Of a stretch of 64,000 nucleotides of DNA, positions 44,330-56,476 are shown piece after piece. Below the pieces are notes generated by a model, which did no database searches, was not told the origin of the DNA, and was given only the letters and a program-made list of their open reading frames with translations. Source of the DNA: Conchocele bisecta (Eukaryota; Mollusca; Bivalvia; Lucinida; Thyasiridae); assembly GCA_029237695.1 (NCBI GenBank), contig CM055274.1:18341505-18405504 (forward strand), read 5' to 3'. A program made the position numbers and the translations under genes. Positions within the stretch are counted from its first letter, which is position 1; each line of letters opens with the position of its first letter.

Positions 44330-44910
44330 ACTCGCTACATACTTGAAACTTGGTATGTCGCTTCATTATGATGCGTTATCTCCCCTTTTTCGACTTAGAA
44401 TTTGGCAATTTTGCCTTGTAACTTGTAAAACTTTTGAAATCGTAATAGCTACAGACCTGAAATTTGGTATGTAGCTTCCTTATGATGAGTAGATGCACAC
44501 AGTTTATTTCGATTTTTTGATTCAGCCCCCAGTTTGCCAGAGTTTCTCACTGATGTTATGTATACATGAATCTCTTATAGGATTATTTTAATATTTCATT
44601 ACATCATACTTGTGCACAAATTCAACACTCCATGCGTGGTTGGTTGGGAGTACGCAACGGGTAATTCAACGATCGGAATTCTGACTGCAGGCCTGGTTTG
44701 ACCCTCACATACATGTACGTCTTTGGCATTTTGTATGTGCCAGATGAATCTGGTTATACCCCTTATATGAGTAGTAAGATTATTCGTAATCCTATTTTAG
44801 GGGAAGAGGCCAAGTTACTTTGGTGTGGTATGGACCTGGCACCAGATCAGATTATTCTAATTTCAGGGCTGAATGTGTTTTTTCTCGATGTAAATATTCC
44901 GTTATCATGA
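44330..44910. repeat. Tandem-unit remnant plus dispersed repeat
   Basis: 44,330-44,540 is one unit of the 42,414 array. 44,690-44,910 is the inverse form of the dispersed segment at 6,244 (GACCTGGCACCAGATCAGAT). Open frames here are repeat-derived. Confidence 0.5.
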
Positions 44911-44949
44911 CCTTAGCTGTTGATAGGACGTTACATGCTAATAAACAAA

Positions 44950-46000
44950 CAAAGATCAACACTCCATGCTGGCCTGAATCTGACCTTGACCTTTTGACCT
45001 TCACAACACTGCTTAAACACTTTTCTGTTTCGGTTAAGAAGTTTGCCAGACTTATCCAATCTGGCATTCGTGCCGACAGACCACTTGTTTTGTTTGTGCT
45101 CATATGTTAAATAACCATTATATGTATTTATTGTTTACACTAGTTTCTTGACCAATGAAAGAATATCATTTCGTCTCAATTAATCGCATATTGCGACACT
45201 TTCACCAAAATGTATTAAATTAATCATTAAATGTTCAGCTCTATGTTCAGAACTTCGTGTTGCACCGCCAATCACATACTAGTATAGTGATTCAAAAACA
45301 TGTTTAGGGGCTTCGCAGTGGGCTGGGTAAACAATAAGTAAGTTATAGTTCTCATATTTAATTTTTAATAAACTACTTTCTTGCTTGCTAGCGCTCACTT
45401 TGAATTAATCTATTGAAAATTCAATATGTGAACTATAACTATTACATATATGCCCATGTGGAATCATAAAGAGAGGCATGTCCATGGTCTGTTCACATTT
45501 TCACCAACTTTGTCGCATGTCATACGTTTTTTTCCACAAAACTAAAGGGCTCCGGCCCATTCACAATGCCTAGGAACACAGTCCTGAAACATTTTGGAAA
45601 CACTTGTGACTGCAGTCTGATGGTATTTCTCTTCTATGGCAAATACTCTGTTATTATTACAGGAGAGTTCGATGAAGGCAACTCTGGTTATTCGAAGTTT
45701 AGCACCAATTCGTTCCAGCCGAAGCACTTTCCCACCTGTACCACAACCAACAACTGAAGCAAGACATCGTCATAGCAGAAATAGACAATGAACTAAATAT
45801 GACTGGGATCCACCAAACCTATTGCCAGTCGTTTACGTGGTCCGTGTCAAATTGTTAAAGTTGAAGTTATTGAGCCTAGTACCATAGTTGAATTCCCTAC
45901 TGTCTATTGAAGAAACTGATCATACACAATATACACAGTGCATATGAAGTTGTTTTGAATGCATAGATATTCTGGTTACAAGACAGTAATTTTTCCATCC
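44950..46000. other. Mostly unique sequence, no gene recognised
   Basis: A possible splice acceptor (ATTATTACAG at 45,652-45,661) precedes a short open stretch, but no domain is recognised. 44,957-45,090 resembles the end of the 46,060 repeat. Confidence 0.35.
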
Positions 46001-46059
46001 ATGATTTAGCAATGCCACAACCATTCTGAACAGCAACAAGTGACAACAGTGAATGAAGT

Positions 46060-46720
46060 GTAGTTTCAGCATAACTTCTATATCCCTTGAATGGTTATTT
46101 AAATATTTCAACTCATTATACCTGTGGACAAATGCCACACATCCCTGCTGCTCGTAATATGACCTTTTGACGTTCACAACCTTGAACTTTTTCCCAAATT
46201 AAGAAGTTCCCTGGAGTTTCCTGATTCTGTCATAACTTCTATATTCCTTGAAGAAATACTTAAATATTTCAACACAGCATACTTGTGGACAAATGCCACA
46301 CACCCATGCTGCCCTTAATGTGACCTTGACCTGTTGACCTTAACAACTTTGAACTTTTTTCACACATTAACAAGTTCGCAGGAGTTTCTCAATTCTGTCA
46401 TAACTTCTTTATCCCTTGATGGATCACTATAATAGTTCATTACATCACACTTGTGGACAAATGCCACGCATCGATGCTGTCCTTAATATGACCTTGATCT
46501 TCACAACTTTGAACATTTTCACACATTAATTTTGTTTACCGGAGTTTACACAAGACCTGTGCACAAATGTCACACATCTATGCTGCCTTGATTATGACCT
46601 TCACATTTTGACCTTCACGCCTGTGTTTATGAATACTTATCACTTTTGGGAAACTAACTTTGCCACAGTTACTGCCAATCTGCCACCGGGGGCATTCGTG
46701 TGCCGACAAGCCACATTTTC
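46060..46720. repeat. Tandem-repeat element, about 160 bp x 3-4
   Basis: Units share TCATAACTTCTATATCCCTT, TGTGGACAAATGCCACACAT and AACTTTGAACTTTTT. It ends GGGGCATTCGTGTGCCGACA. The same end occurs near 45,065-45,090. Confidence 0.6.
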
Positions 46721-47289
46721 TTGTTTTTAAGTGTTGTAAAAAACGACAATTAATGATTTTTCCTCAAATATATATAAATTATAAAAGATTAATCTGACAT
46801 TCTTTTTTAAGGGGCAGGTGGGGATGATATTCAGTAATTTAATTCCATGCGAGCCTTAGCCGGACGTAAACTTTCAAAATAATGTTATACATGTACCAAC
46901 GGAATGAAACGGTCGAAATGCCCAAATCAAAATTTGCGTGATTTTTGTCTGATGAACTTAAAAGTCCAGGTGCATGTATATTCCTTATACATGTACATGC
47001 TGTTCCTGTCATAACATCTTTCTGTGACTGATTGAAAGATGCAGCAAGTGTAACCCCATTGTTAATGCTGAATTTAGAATGCTCCCAAATTCTAGTGTTT
47101 TTCTCTATGTCCATGTATATGACATGTTGAAGTCACTGCAGCTATGCAGTATGTAGTTTGTCTCTTGATGTACTGCAAATACATTTCACTCAGTATAGCG
47201 AAAAGGGTCACTGCATAATTATTGAGTGCCGTTAACAGTTGAAAGTGAATATGGTTGGAGAAATGGAGCCTTGGACATTTGTGTTCAGT

Positions 47290-47475
47290 GTCGGCACAGA
47301 CCAGACTGCACATTTGTCTGATCAAGGTCTGTGCTATTCACCATTTAGTCAGCAAAACACCCACCATGCTCCAAGTAAACAGTATAAATCCTAAATAAGC
47401 TGCAGGAGTGTGCTAGCAGATCATGAGGTACTGGCCACAAATACCAAAAGCCCAAAATTCTCTAGTAAAAAATAC
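47290..47475. repeat. Diverged P1 repeat
   Basis: CAGACCAGACTGCACATTTG core and CTGCAGGAGTGTGCTAGCAG interior typical of P1. Confidence 0.5.
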
Positions 47476-47479
47476 AAAC

Positions 47480-48845
47480 AGTTTACTGCCTTGTTGACAT
47501 CATTTTCATGAATATTTATAGTTCAAACATTTCTTTAGTATGTTGCTCAGGTAGCAATGACCAGTAAGCCGCCAGTTTCATATAATGGCACCGGTGAAAT
47601 TGATAAATATTACACTTTATGCTGATTAAAATTAATTTTATTTGTTTAATTATTATTTTGTAGTTGATTTTGTATTTTATTCAGATTTTACATCGTATTA
47701 ATTGATGAATGCTCATTCCAGGGCCATCTGACCTGTTCCCATTGATTTGAAATGGGCCAATACGAATTGAGGGTATGTTGTGACAAAAACTGATAAAAAC
47801 CACAGATTTTTCTGGGAGTTTCAAACAAGAATTTATTTCAGCGAAAACCCATGGATGGGAACTGGTTTGCACCATGATAGTACATTTGCCTCTGGATGAT
47901 GATTGTGAGAACACATACAACATTCAATCTGTAGTTCCGCAAGCAGCCTGGCACGGCATAGTTTTAAAGTGAATATTTTACCTCAGAATTGGATCATTTT
48001 AAAGAGGCTGCACCAAGATATTTCACATTCCTGCATAGGTAAGGAGCACTAATAGAGCAGCATATTTGTGTTTATGTAAAAGCTTCTATTGTGTCTAGGT
48101 CAAATTTCGAACGCATATTGCTGTCTGCACACTTATTTGGAATATTTCATTAAATACATACTGTCCGAGGGCGTGAAATTGATAATTTTAAATTAACTGG
48201 TCACTGCCCCCTCATGTGACTGATGTAAACATGGTGGCGAACTTTGCCACATACTTTTACATTTTAGCAGGGTTAAAACAGAAGAGTGGATTTAAGTGAA
48301 TCTACGTTTTCATCTGGGTCGATTCAGTGCATTAATTTCAGTTTATGGAAAAGTAGTTTCTACAACAAACATATATTATAATTAGCTTAGAATTGCAAAT
48401 GTATTCGGTTAAGTGATGCATGTACAGGTACAGTCGAATCATTTTATATCATTTATGATTTAGATGGAATGCCAAATAATTGTGTAATTTGTCCACAGTA
48501 TGAATGAATACATGAAATAAACTGCTGTATGCCATTTTCATTGTTATTAGTCGATTATTATTTCAATCATGATTATAAAACTTGCTGAGCTAGTTAAAAT
48601 AAACTCATAATACACATGATGAAGCATGTTGATTGGTTGACTGAATTTGATTTTAGGTGCGTCCAACAGTAAGATAACATGTAGACAGTGTTTTGATTCG
48701 TCATGCATTAAGGCTTATGTGCTCAGAAAAGTTTATAATCTTGAAATCAGGCCAAGTATGTCAAACACACCGTTAATGTTCAAGCCTTCTTGCAGAGAGC
48801 TTGTAGTAGTGGTTACATTGACGTCATTGTGTCTGTGTTAAAGTT
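47480..48845. other. AT-rich sequence, no gene recognised
   Basis: No repeat partner or domain-bearing frame was found; it could be intronic or intergenic. Confidence 0.35.
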
Positions 48846-48850
48846 ATATC

Positions 48851-49390
48851 CCATCACGTCGCGAAAATGTGATATGGGGATACAAAAGTCATCCGTCTGT
48901 CCATCCGTCACATTTTCCATTCTGCTATGACTTTGTTACCGTATGACAGATTGGCTTGAAACTTCATGTGCATGTCTATTATCCATATGTTCATTCCCCG
49001 CCACACCCATGCACCCCCATGCCCAAGGTCGAGGTCAAATTACTAGAAATTTGCGTCCAGTAGATGCGTACACGTTTCTCCATTCTCTAATAACTTCTTT
49101 AATGTGCATGTTTACTATCATCCATAGTTTGGTGCCCAAGGTCAAATAATGTCAAATAATGTTTGAAATTTGGGTCCAGTAGATGAAAGCGTGTTTCTTC
49201 ATTATCCTTTAGCTTCTTTACTGTGTAACAAATTGACTTGAAACTCATTGTGCATGTTTATTAACAGCCATATTTACATTCCCCATCCCACCTGTGCTAT
49301 CGCCATGCCCAAGGTCAAGGTCAAACAACCAGGGAATGGGATGTGTGTTGTGTGTGGTTAGAGTTCAGATGAGCGGTTTTGTACTCCTTT
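48851..49390. repeat. Tandem-repeat element, about 175 bp x 2-3
   Basis: Units share CATGCCCAAGGTCAAGGTCA, GGGTCCAGTAGATG and GACTTGAAACTCAT-type stretches after a GTCTGTCCATCCGTC start. Confidence 0.55.
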
Positions 49391-49920
49391 TTATACGCCC
49401 GTTTGAAAAACAGGACATATTATGTTGTGGCGCCATCTGTCCGTCCATAAACTTTAGTCTTGTACATCGAACTAGTCCTACAGTTTTCCACTGTTCTAAT
49501 TTAAGGGATTAATATATATTTATTTCGATGTAAATATTCCGTACTGATTGTGGGAACGCCTCCCCTCCTCTCCCCTCCCCTCCCCTCTCCCCCCCTCACT
49601 TAGAATTTCCCAATTTTGCCTCTTAACTCGTAAAACTTATAAACAACTCGTAAACAATACTAGCTACAGACGTGAAACTTCGTACGTAGCTTCCTGATGA
49701 TGAGTAGATGTGTAAAGTTTATTTTGATTTTTTATTCGACCCATGGATCATAGATTATCTGCACCTTAGAATTTTACGATTATGCCTTGTAACTTGTAAA
49801 ACTTCTAAACCGTAATAGCTGGAGGCTTGATACTTGGTATGTAGTCCGAGTTTGCTTTGACACAGAGCCATGGATTATCTCCCTCTTTTGGACTAGGAAT
49901 TTGGCCTCGTTTACTATCAA
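49388..49920. repeat. Composite of pearl-like start and tandem units
   Basis: TTTTTATACGCCCGTTTGAA at 49,389 equals the start of the element at 22,271. From 49,590 units of the 42,414 type follow. A CCCCTCC-rich run is at 49,560-49,595. Confidence 0.5.
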
Positions 49921-50365
49921 AGCGGTATGTGATCTGTCAACACATTTTCTAGTTTATCAGTGAGCTAAGATGTCTGTTCGAAAATTATTGTAATTTTAGC
50001 ATTTTAAAACTCGGATTAGGACATCTCAAATTTTAATTTCACCTTTTAACCTATAATTGGCAACATCAATACAACATATAAACACAGACATAGAAAGCCG
50101 ACTGGGGTACTAGTAACCTTCACAGACCGAACTGTGCTTCCGGGTACTCTGATCAGGGACTGCGCTGTTATTAAAATAGACATTAAGATACTCCAAGCAG
50201 ACCCATAAACCCATGTAAAGTAGAAATTAACTCAATACATTCAAACATGCACTCACGACAAGCGGCGTGTGATCCCAAAAGAACGCAACAATACGATAAA
50301 TACAAAAAACAAATACAACGAAAGCCCGCCAACAAGTATTCCCCATTGAACTACCGAGAAAATAT

Positions 50366-50463
50366 AGTGGGGTCAGCGTGTAAGTGCACACACGAACGAA
50401 CACGACAGGTTAGTTCCAACCTGTCGTGTTCGTTCGTGTGTGCACTTACACGCTGATCCCACT
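50366..50463. repeat. Near-perfect palindrome of about 98 bp
   Basis: AGTGGGGTCAGCGTGTAAGT and CACACGAACGAACACGACAG read into their complement around a short TTAGTT centre, with one clear mismatch (GGGGTCAG versus CTGATCCC). A one-armed relative lies at 21,991-22,058. Confidence 0.8.
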
Positions 50464-50603
50464 GTAGCAGTCCCAGCAGGAAGAACAACTCACAATGAAG
50501 TACAACACATGAAGACATGACAGCAAGGGTGCCGCCTTGGAACGGTCAGTAAACAATTCAGTTTCAGATGAGGTACCTCACTATGTAATATGATATGTTA
50601 CAT

Positions 50604-51185
50604 ACTACTGTTTGCTCCACGTTTTGCTGCCGACGAACCTTTGGCTATTAAACACATTAAATCTAAACAATATTTAAAAGAAAGTACTTTTTTATCAATA
50701 ACAAAAAAGTCACCCTCCCCCAAACAAATTATTTGATGAAATTCAATCAAAATTTAGATTTTATTGCCAAAAAACGATTTTCCTATGGGAATTTAACATG
50801 GGGGATAAAAATATATGTTTTTTTAAATATATTTTTTATTTGTGGACCTATTTTCAAAATCTAACTTTTTGTTTTCTTAGTTACATCATTTTCAAGCTAT
50901 CTCGCCAGGTTTCGGAGTCAATTTCCAAAATATTTCGTTTTTTGATCCTTCAGGATCAAAAAACGAAAAGTTTTGGAAATTGACTCCTCATGTTAAATTC
51001 CCATAGGAAAATCGTTTTTTCGCAGTAAAATCAATATTTTATGGAATTTCATCAAATACAATTGTTTGGGGAGGGTGACTGTTTTGTTATTGATGAAAAA
51101 GTACTTACATTTAAATATTTTTTAGACTTAATGTGTTTAATGGCCAAAAGTTCGTCGGCACAAAAACGTGGAACAGACAGTAGTA
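50604..51185. repeat. Palindromic repeat, family P6, complete
   Basis: TACTGTTTGCTCCACGTTTT at the left returns as AAAACGTGGAACAGACAGTA at the right. Arms of about 280 bp meet at a TTTTTTGATCC / GGATCAAAAAA hairpin. Single arms are dispersed at 10,293, 24,395, 24,765, 40,190 and 61,140. Confidence 0.75.
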
Positions 51186-51644
51186 TATATCTGATATATG
51201 AGTGCCAGTCCTTGATAACAGGTCTGGGACAACAGTGGATTAACTGAATGTCGAATGGTGGTATGGTTTAAAACTTTAGTCTCTTATTGTCATTTTATTG
51301 TGAACTGTATTATGCTAATTTCCTGTTATCCTGTTACACAAACATTCCGACCCCACCACGCCTACCCACATGCTGTGTATCCGTCATTTCTGGAACAAAC
51401 CTCACATGCATTTTGGATTGAAGACTAAGCAAAGGCACAAGCAAATAATTCCAGCACAAAAATATTTACACAATTCCCTAACATTTGATTGGTCCGTAGC
51501 AAGTCTCTGTCCAACATTTATATCCCAGTAAACTCCAATACCGAACTACTTTCCGTAACCGTGAGGCGCAGTTAAAATAATTCTTAAGAAAACGGAAAAT
51601 AAACACATTTTCTTGATGAATTTATTTCAAATGCTGGAAATATA

Positions 51645-52360
51645 AGGAATGAATGGCCTTTTTGTGGAATTTATCGGGGATATAAACTTGAAAAAGTCGC
51701 GGGAATACTGGACGAGGCCTTTTTATTTGTTCCTTGTGGTATACAAAATACTTTAAACAATGTAAACATCAAAAATCTTGGTTCCCACATCTATTTTTAG
51801 CCAAATATGCAAATTAGGTGCCACCATTTTTTGGAAAATTAATTTTGCACATATCTTTCTTATTGAAAGTGCTAGAAGAACACTTAAGGTGTCTAAATAT
51901 ATGTTTTAATGGTCAAGGAGTTCATTACACACAATACCGATTTGATTGGATAATTTCCTAAGTCATGAATATGCAAATTAGGCGTAAAAAGATAAAAAAA
52001 AATACATTTTCATTTATAAACTTCGTACTAAATATTTATAAAAGCTGATATTAATCCTTTTTTTAGAACTGAAGCAGTCTAAGTTATTACACTACATGTC
52101 TACTTTATAATAGAAACATTATATCATGTATTGTGACCTCATATTGCTATGCAAATGAGATTACGGCCATTGCATAAATTTCTCATTTCCCGCCATTTTT
52201 GGAAAAAAAATATGTTTCCACATATCTTTCTTATTAATCAAGCTAGAACAACATTTAAGGTGCCTAGATATATGTTTTCATGGTCAAGGAGTTTATTAAA
52301 CACAATACTGATTTGATTGGATAACTTTTTAAGTCATGAATATGCAAATTAGGTAAATCG
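51645..52360 (+). repeat. Left terminal inverted repeat of E2
   Basis: Pairs with 57,640-58,320. A unit of about 370 bp is duplicated head to tail: TATGCAAATTAGG recurs at 51,969 and 52,340, and GAAGCAGTCTAAGTTA at 52,072 and 52,438. ATGCAAAT octamers lie at 51,807, 51,971, 52,149, 52,342 and 52,518. TTTCCCGCCATTTT at 52,186-52,199 combines E2F-like and YY1-like motifs. Confidence 0.8.
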
Positions 52361-52852
52361 ATAACCTATTTTTTTTATTTATAAACATTACTAAACAAAT
52401 ATTGAAGGATTGCTTGATCTTTATTTTTTTTACAGTTGAAGCAGTCTAAGTTACTACACTGCATGCCTGTTTTATAATAAAGACACTTTATCATATATAA
52501 GTGAAATTCATATTTCTATGCAAATGAATTTGCGAATTTTGTATTCATTTCAATTGACATGATTTAATAGTAACCTCGTCAGAAGTACCAGTGAATCAGG
52601 GCAAATGACATGATTAGGTCTGTGATTTCACAATCCATTGACATGGTGTAGACTTGTTATGCAGGGGGTGTACATAATCATTTACACTAGAGACAGCCCA
52701 TTGCCAACAGGTAATAATCAAGTGTCTAATTCATGTTTCTATCCATTTGCAGGTATGTCCATGGCAACTGGAGAATACGAGAACTACTAACCAACGAATG
52801 TAGACTAGACTAGACTGGAAATACCTATATATATGTAACGAAACTGACAGAC

Positions 52853-52975
52853 ATGTCCAGTGAAACTACAAATGCCAAGAAGGGACAAGTGTGTGTGCTC
52901 CATTTTCAAGAATAAAAAAATGATTCATTTACATTCTTCACAGATATTTCGAAGTCCACTGAAAGACTAAATAAA
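52853..52975 (+). pseudogene. Possible true start of the E2 gene
   Basis: An ATG at 52,853 is in the same frame as the following pieces and is separated from them only by a TAA at 52,913-52,915. The stretch VCVLHF before the stop could be the first half of a zinc-binding pair. The start remains uncertain because an upstream exon ending near 52,753 is also possible. Confidence 0.45.
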
Positions 52976-53476
52976 TTGAATGAAATTAAAGAAAGACGAC
53001 TGAGCCAGCCATTAGAATCTGTCCACCGAATGACGGAAAGTTGTGGACTCATACCTGAACAGCTATCAGATGAGCATGGTTACCACAGGGACTGCTACCA
53101 AAGATTTACAATGAACCTGAACCGACTGCAAGATTTCAATCCTGATCGGCCCAGTTCTCGAACATCGCGTAGATCATCGTCTGAGACTGACAAATCTCTA
53201 TTCAATCCCGACTGTATCCTCTGTGGCAAAGAGGGTAAAAAGAAAATTAAAGTGAAAGGGGCCTGGACTACTGAGACCACAGTAAAATTTGCCTCAGATG
53301 GATGGCGAACGGTTTTAGATGCCGCGGAAAGAAAAGGTGACGAGAAACTGTTAACTAGAAAGAGAGGTTGTGACATGTTCGCATGTGAGGCACATTACCA
53401 CAGAACCTGTAGATCAAATTACATACAACATCCTGGTAAATGGAGGAGTAAACATGTTGGTCAAAAGACAGAATAA
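52976..53476 (+). pseudogene. E2 protein, N-terminal zinc-binding region
   Basis: 166 codons in frame 2. HGYHRDCYQRFT (H37, C40) and C80-x2-C83 ... C137-x2-H140-x-H142-x2-C145 form Cys/His clusters of zinc-ribbon or treble-clef type, likely for DNA binding. A TAA at 53,474-53,476 ends it. The very next codons continue in the same frame, so this is one nonsense mutation and not a gene boundary. Confidence 0.75.
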
Positions 53477-53500
53477 GTTAGAAAGGAAGAGGCACATTTA

Positions 53501-55291
53501 ATGGCATTTGCAAAGGTGTGTGAATTGGTTGATGATGACATAATTTGTAAGAGAAAGGTATTGAAGCTAAATTACCTCACTGACAAATATATTATAGCTT
53601 TGAATGATACACAATTCCCTAATCCTAGATACAGAAGTTCCAAATTAAAATCCAAGCTTGAAAAATGTGAAAAGTATAGTGACAATCTATCATTCTGTAA
53701 GTTGGATGACACTGGAAAATTCCAGTCTTATTTACTATTTAACTCGTCAATTGACTGTGAAACAGCAATTAAACGCGCATACGAACTAGGTACTGCAGAC
53801 ACTGTCTCAGATGTTGCCATATACCTTCGCAAAGTGATTATAAATGCATTTCTTCAATCTACTAGCTTGCCATGGCCACCGACAGCTACATGTCTTGAAA
53901 GGATTAACGTAGATGAAGTAATGCCGACTGAACTTAACAAATTTATGTCATATATCATGGCAGGAAAAACGAATGCGCTGTCACCAAGAGTCAACAGACT
54001 TGTGAACTCCATAGGCCAAGACATATGCAGAGCCGTCACCAATGGGCAATGGAAAATGCCAAAGCATATTCTAATATGCATGACACTGCGTTATCTGTTT
54101 AGAAGTGCTGAGTTGATAGCACTCATCAACCGATTTGGACACTCTGAAAGTTACTCTTTCTCATTGGAAGTTGAAACAGCTATAGCGCAGGCTGTTGAGC
54201 AAACATCAACTATCCTATCGACACAGATCATTCGATCCCCAAGCATGCCTTCAGTGTACCATTCTGAATTTGATAACTTTGACCAACTGCTCAATACACT
54301 CACTGACGCAGGCTCTATACACACTGCACATGGTATAATGTTGCAGGATTTTGAAGGCGACCCGGTTGATGAGAATTTCATTGACACTCCAACAGTTATT
54401 AAAACTGGTGAACGTTCACTGAAGATTACCTGTGATGACTATCTACCTGAGTGTTATATCACACATAGAAGAAGTCCAGACTTTACAATAAGACATTGGA
54501 CATGTCCTGAAAGTGAATCAGCAATGCTCGCTGCTGGGAAGAAGAACATGACATGGCTTCTTCTTCGAATGGAAGATAGTCAAGCAAACACAGCGCAAGA
54601 GGTACCCGGATGGACAGGATTTATATCATCGATTGGAGAGAAACCCAGCAGTTTGACTACTATCGATTACTATCCCGTGATAGCGCATCCTATTACAGAC
54701 TACAAAAATGTGCAGGAATGTTTGCGCTATGCCGAGAAAGCAACATGTGAAGTAGGACAGCAATATACCATCACCACATTTGATCTTGGTGTATGCATGA
54801 AGGCTTATCCAATTATATTCAACAACCCTGACAAGTATAACAAACATATAGTTCTGATAGGCACATTTCACTTAGCATGTGCATATTTCAAGATGCTCGG
54901 CAAAAAGATGGAAGGTTCCGGCCTAACTGACTTGCTTATTGAAGCAGAATTGATGTCATCTGGCTCACTAACAGGTGTTCTATCAGGGAAACATTATGAA
55001 CGGGCCTTACACTGTCATAAGGTATTGCTAGAATCATTGGAGCATTTGTTATTTGAACAATACTTAGCTGACAAAGATCAAAATGATATCTTTGAAACTG
55101 TACCAGAAGAAAGTAGACAGATTCTTTCTGACTTGAAACATTCACCGTCTAAGGAGAACCTGCAGAAAGTGACAGAAGATGTATCTCTAAATGAGTACAT
55201 TGATGACTATATGAAATACAGAGACAATGTTGGCAATGGCTCTCTTGGAAAAACGGCAACGTATTGGATGACTTACATGAATCATGTTTGA
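53501..55291 (+). pseudogene. E2 protein, central region
   Basis: 596 codons, same frame as the previous piece. It contains FDNFDQL (about 257-263), TTFDLG with D428, GTFHLACAYFKMLGKKMEG (454-472) and a C-terminal GKTATYWMTY. DNFD and TFD are candidate first and second acids of an RNase H-like DDE domain, with the D-x-T-h-E block further on as the third; this is a hypothesis. A TGA at 55,289-55,291 stops it, but homology to E1 resumes in the same frame after another TGA at 55,388-55,390. Confidence 0.75.
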
Positions 55292-55528
55292 CTAATAATA
55301 GAGTTGATTCTTGCAGTAAAGGTCAATGACTATGCGTTATACATGAACTGCTTTCACTCAATGCCAGACATCTTCTTCAGCTCCGGATGACAAAACTATG
55401 CCCGTTACCTCACATACGCGTCAGTCTTCCTGGCAAATATTGAGGAATCCCACACAGGTGCCACTGATCTGCTTGAGAGGGGTGCACTAAGTGTCGCTAG
55501 ATCGTTCATCCCAGGTAACCGATGTGCA

Positions 55529-56104
55529 GTGGATAAGACCATGGAAGAAACTTTCATGAAACAAGCGAAGTCTCATGGCGGAGCTGGTGGAAGTGGGGCT
55601 GGTCTGTCAGGAATACTAAGCAATTATGCTGCATATCAGAGATGGGTAAGAACTACACACGAACGGTCAAAATACCTGAATGCTACATTACACATGGCTG
55701 ACATGTTGACAGAAACTGGAGATGGTACGCGTCATAGAGACTTACGTCCTGCCGAAATTCTTAAGAGTGGAAAGTGTGTTGAAAAAACAAAAGAAGCGAT
55801 AAAAAGCTTCATAAATCCATTTGATGTGGATGATAAAGATCGCTTGTACTGCATATCATCGGGAGCGCCAGTGCCCCCAGACATTAAAAACAGTGTAATG
55901 TCGTCCGAAATAGAAGGTAAGAAGGCCAAGGTTCAGTTCATACAAGAAAGACTAGAAAAGAAAGACAATTTCTTCGAGCCGATTAAAAAACTAAAGTTGA
56001 AATCAATGGCTGATATGAACAAAAAGTTGAAACTGAAAACGGGAAAAAATAAAACAGTTGAATACAAACAAGGCAACATTGCATTTCAACTACTCGTGAA
56101 ATAA
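55529..56104 (+). pseudogene. E2 protein, region before the nuclease
   Basis: 191 codons in the same frame; the apparent start at 55,529 is a GTG inside the former gene. VDKTMEETFMK and KSHGGAGG match SDMTIEQCLMR and KTQGGL of E1. A lysine-rich segment (KKLKLKSMADMNKKLKLKT) follows. TAA codons at 56,102 and 56,108 interrupt the frame. Confidence 0.7.
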
Positions 56105-56140
56105 CAATAAGAAGGCATTCAGATCGATCTAAAACACCTA

Positions 56141-56476
56141 ATGACATACCAGTTAACTCCTGTTCCGTATGCTATTGGGACAGCAGATGGATTCCTCGCT
56201 AAGACAGATAAGTCTAAAGGTTTACACTACCTGACAAAAGAAGTTGACGATATGCCAGTTCCATCTAGCCAAACAACACTGGATATTGAAGACGGTAATG
56301 CGTGCTTCCATTATTTAAAGACCGTTCCAGGAAATTTCAAACAAATCAGTGAAAAGGTGTTTGATATGATGTCGAGAAAATCCGATGTAATATTCAGTAC
56401 TGACATGTATAAAGCAGACTCTGTTAACATCAATGGAAAGAGCAAGAAGGGGGAGCGGAGAAAAGCTCATAATTAA
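56141..56476 (+). pseudogene. E2 protein, start of the XPG/FEN-like domain
   Basis: 111 codons in the same frame. LDIEDGNACFHYL corresponds to AIVIDGCALFGTI of E1 (first acidic residue) and VIFSTDMYKADSV to CVIFDSYDVQTTK; the second acidic position is S in place of D, unless D two residues later takes the role. The frame is lost at about 56,430-56,440. Confidence 0.7.

Noticed and set aside
44698..45110. Frames of 70-96 codons on both strands
   Set aside because: The first part is the dispersed repeat found at 6,244 and 33,220; no domain in the rest.
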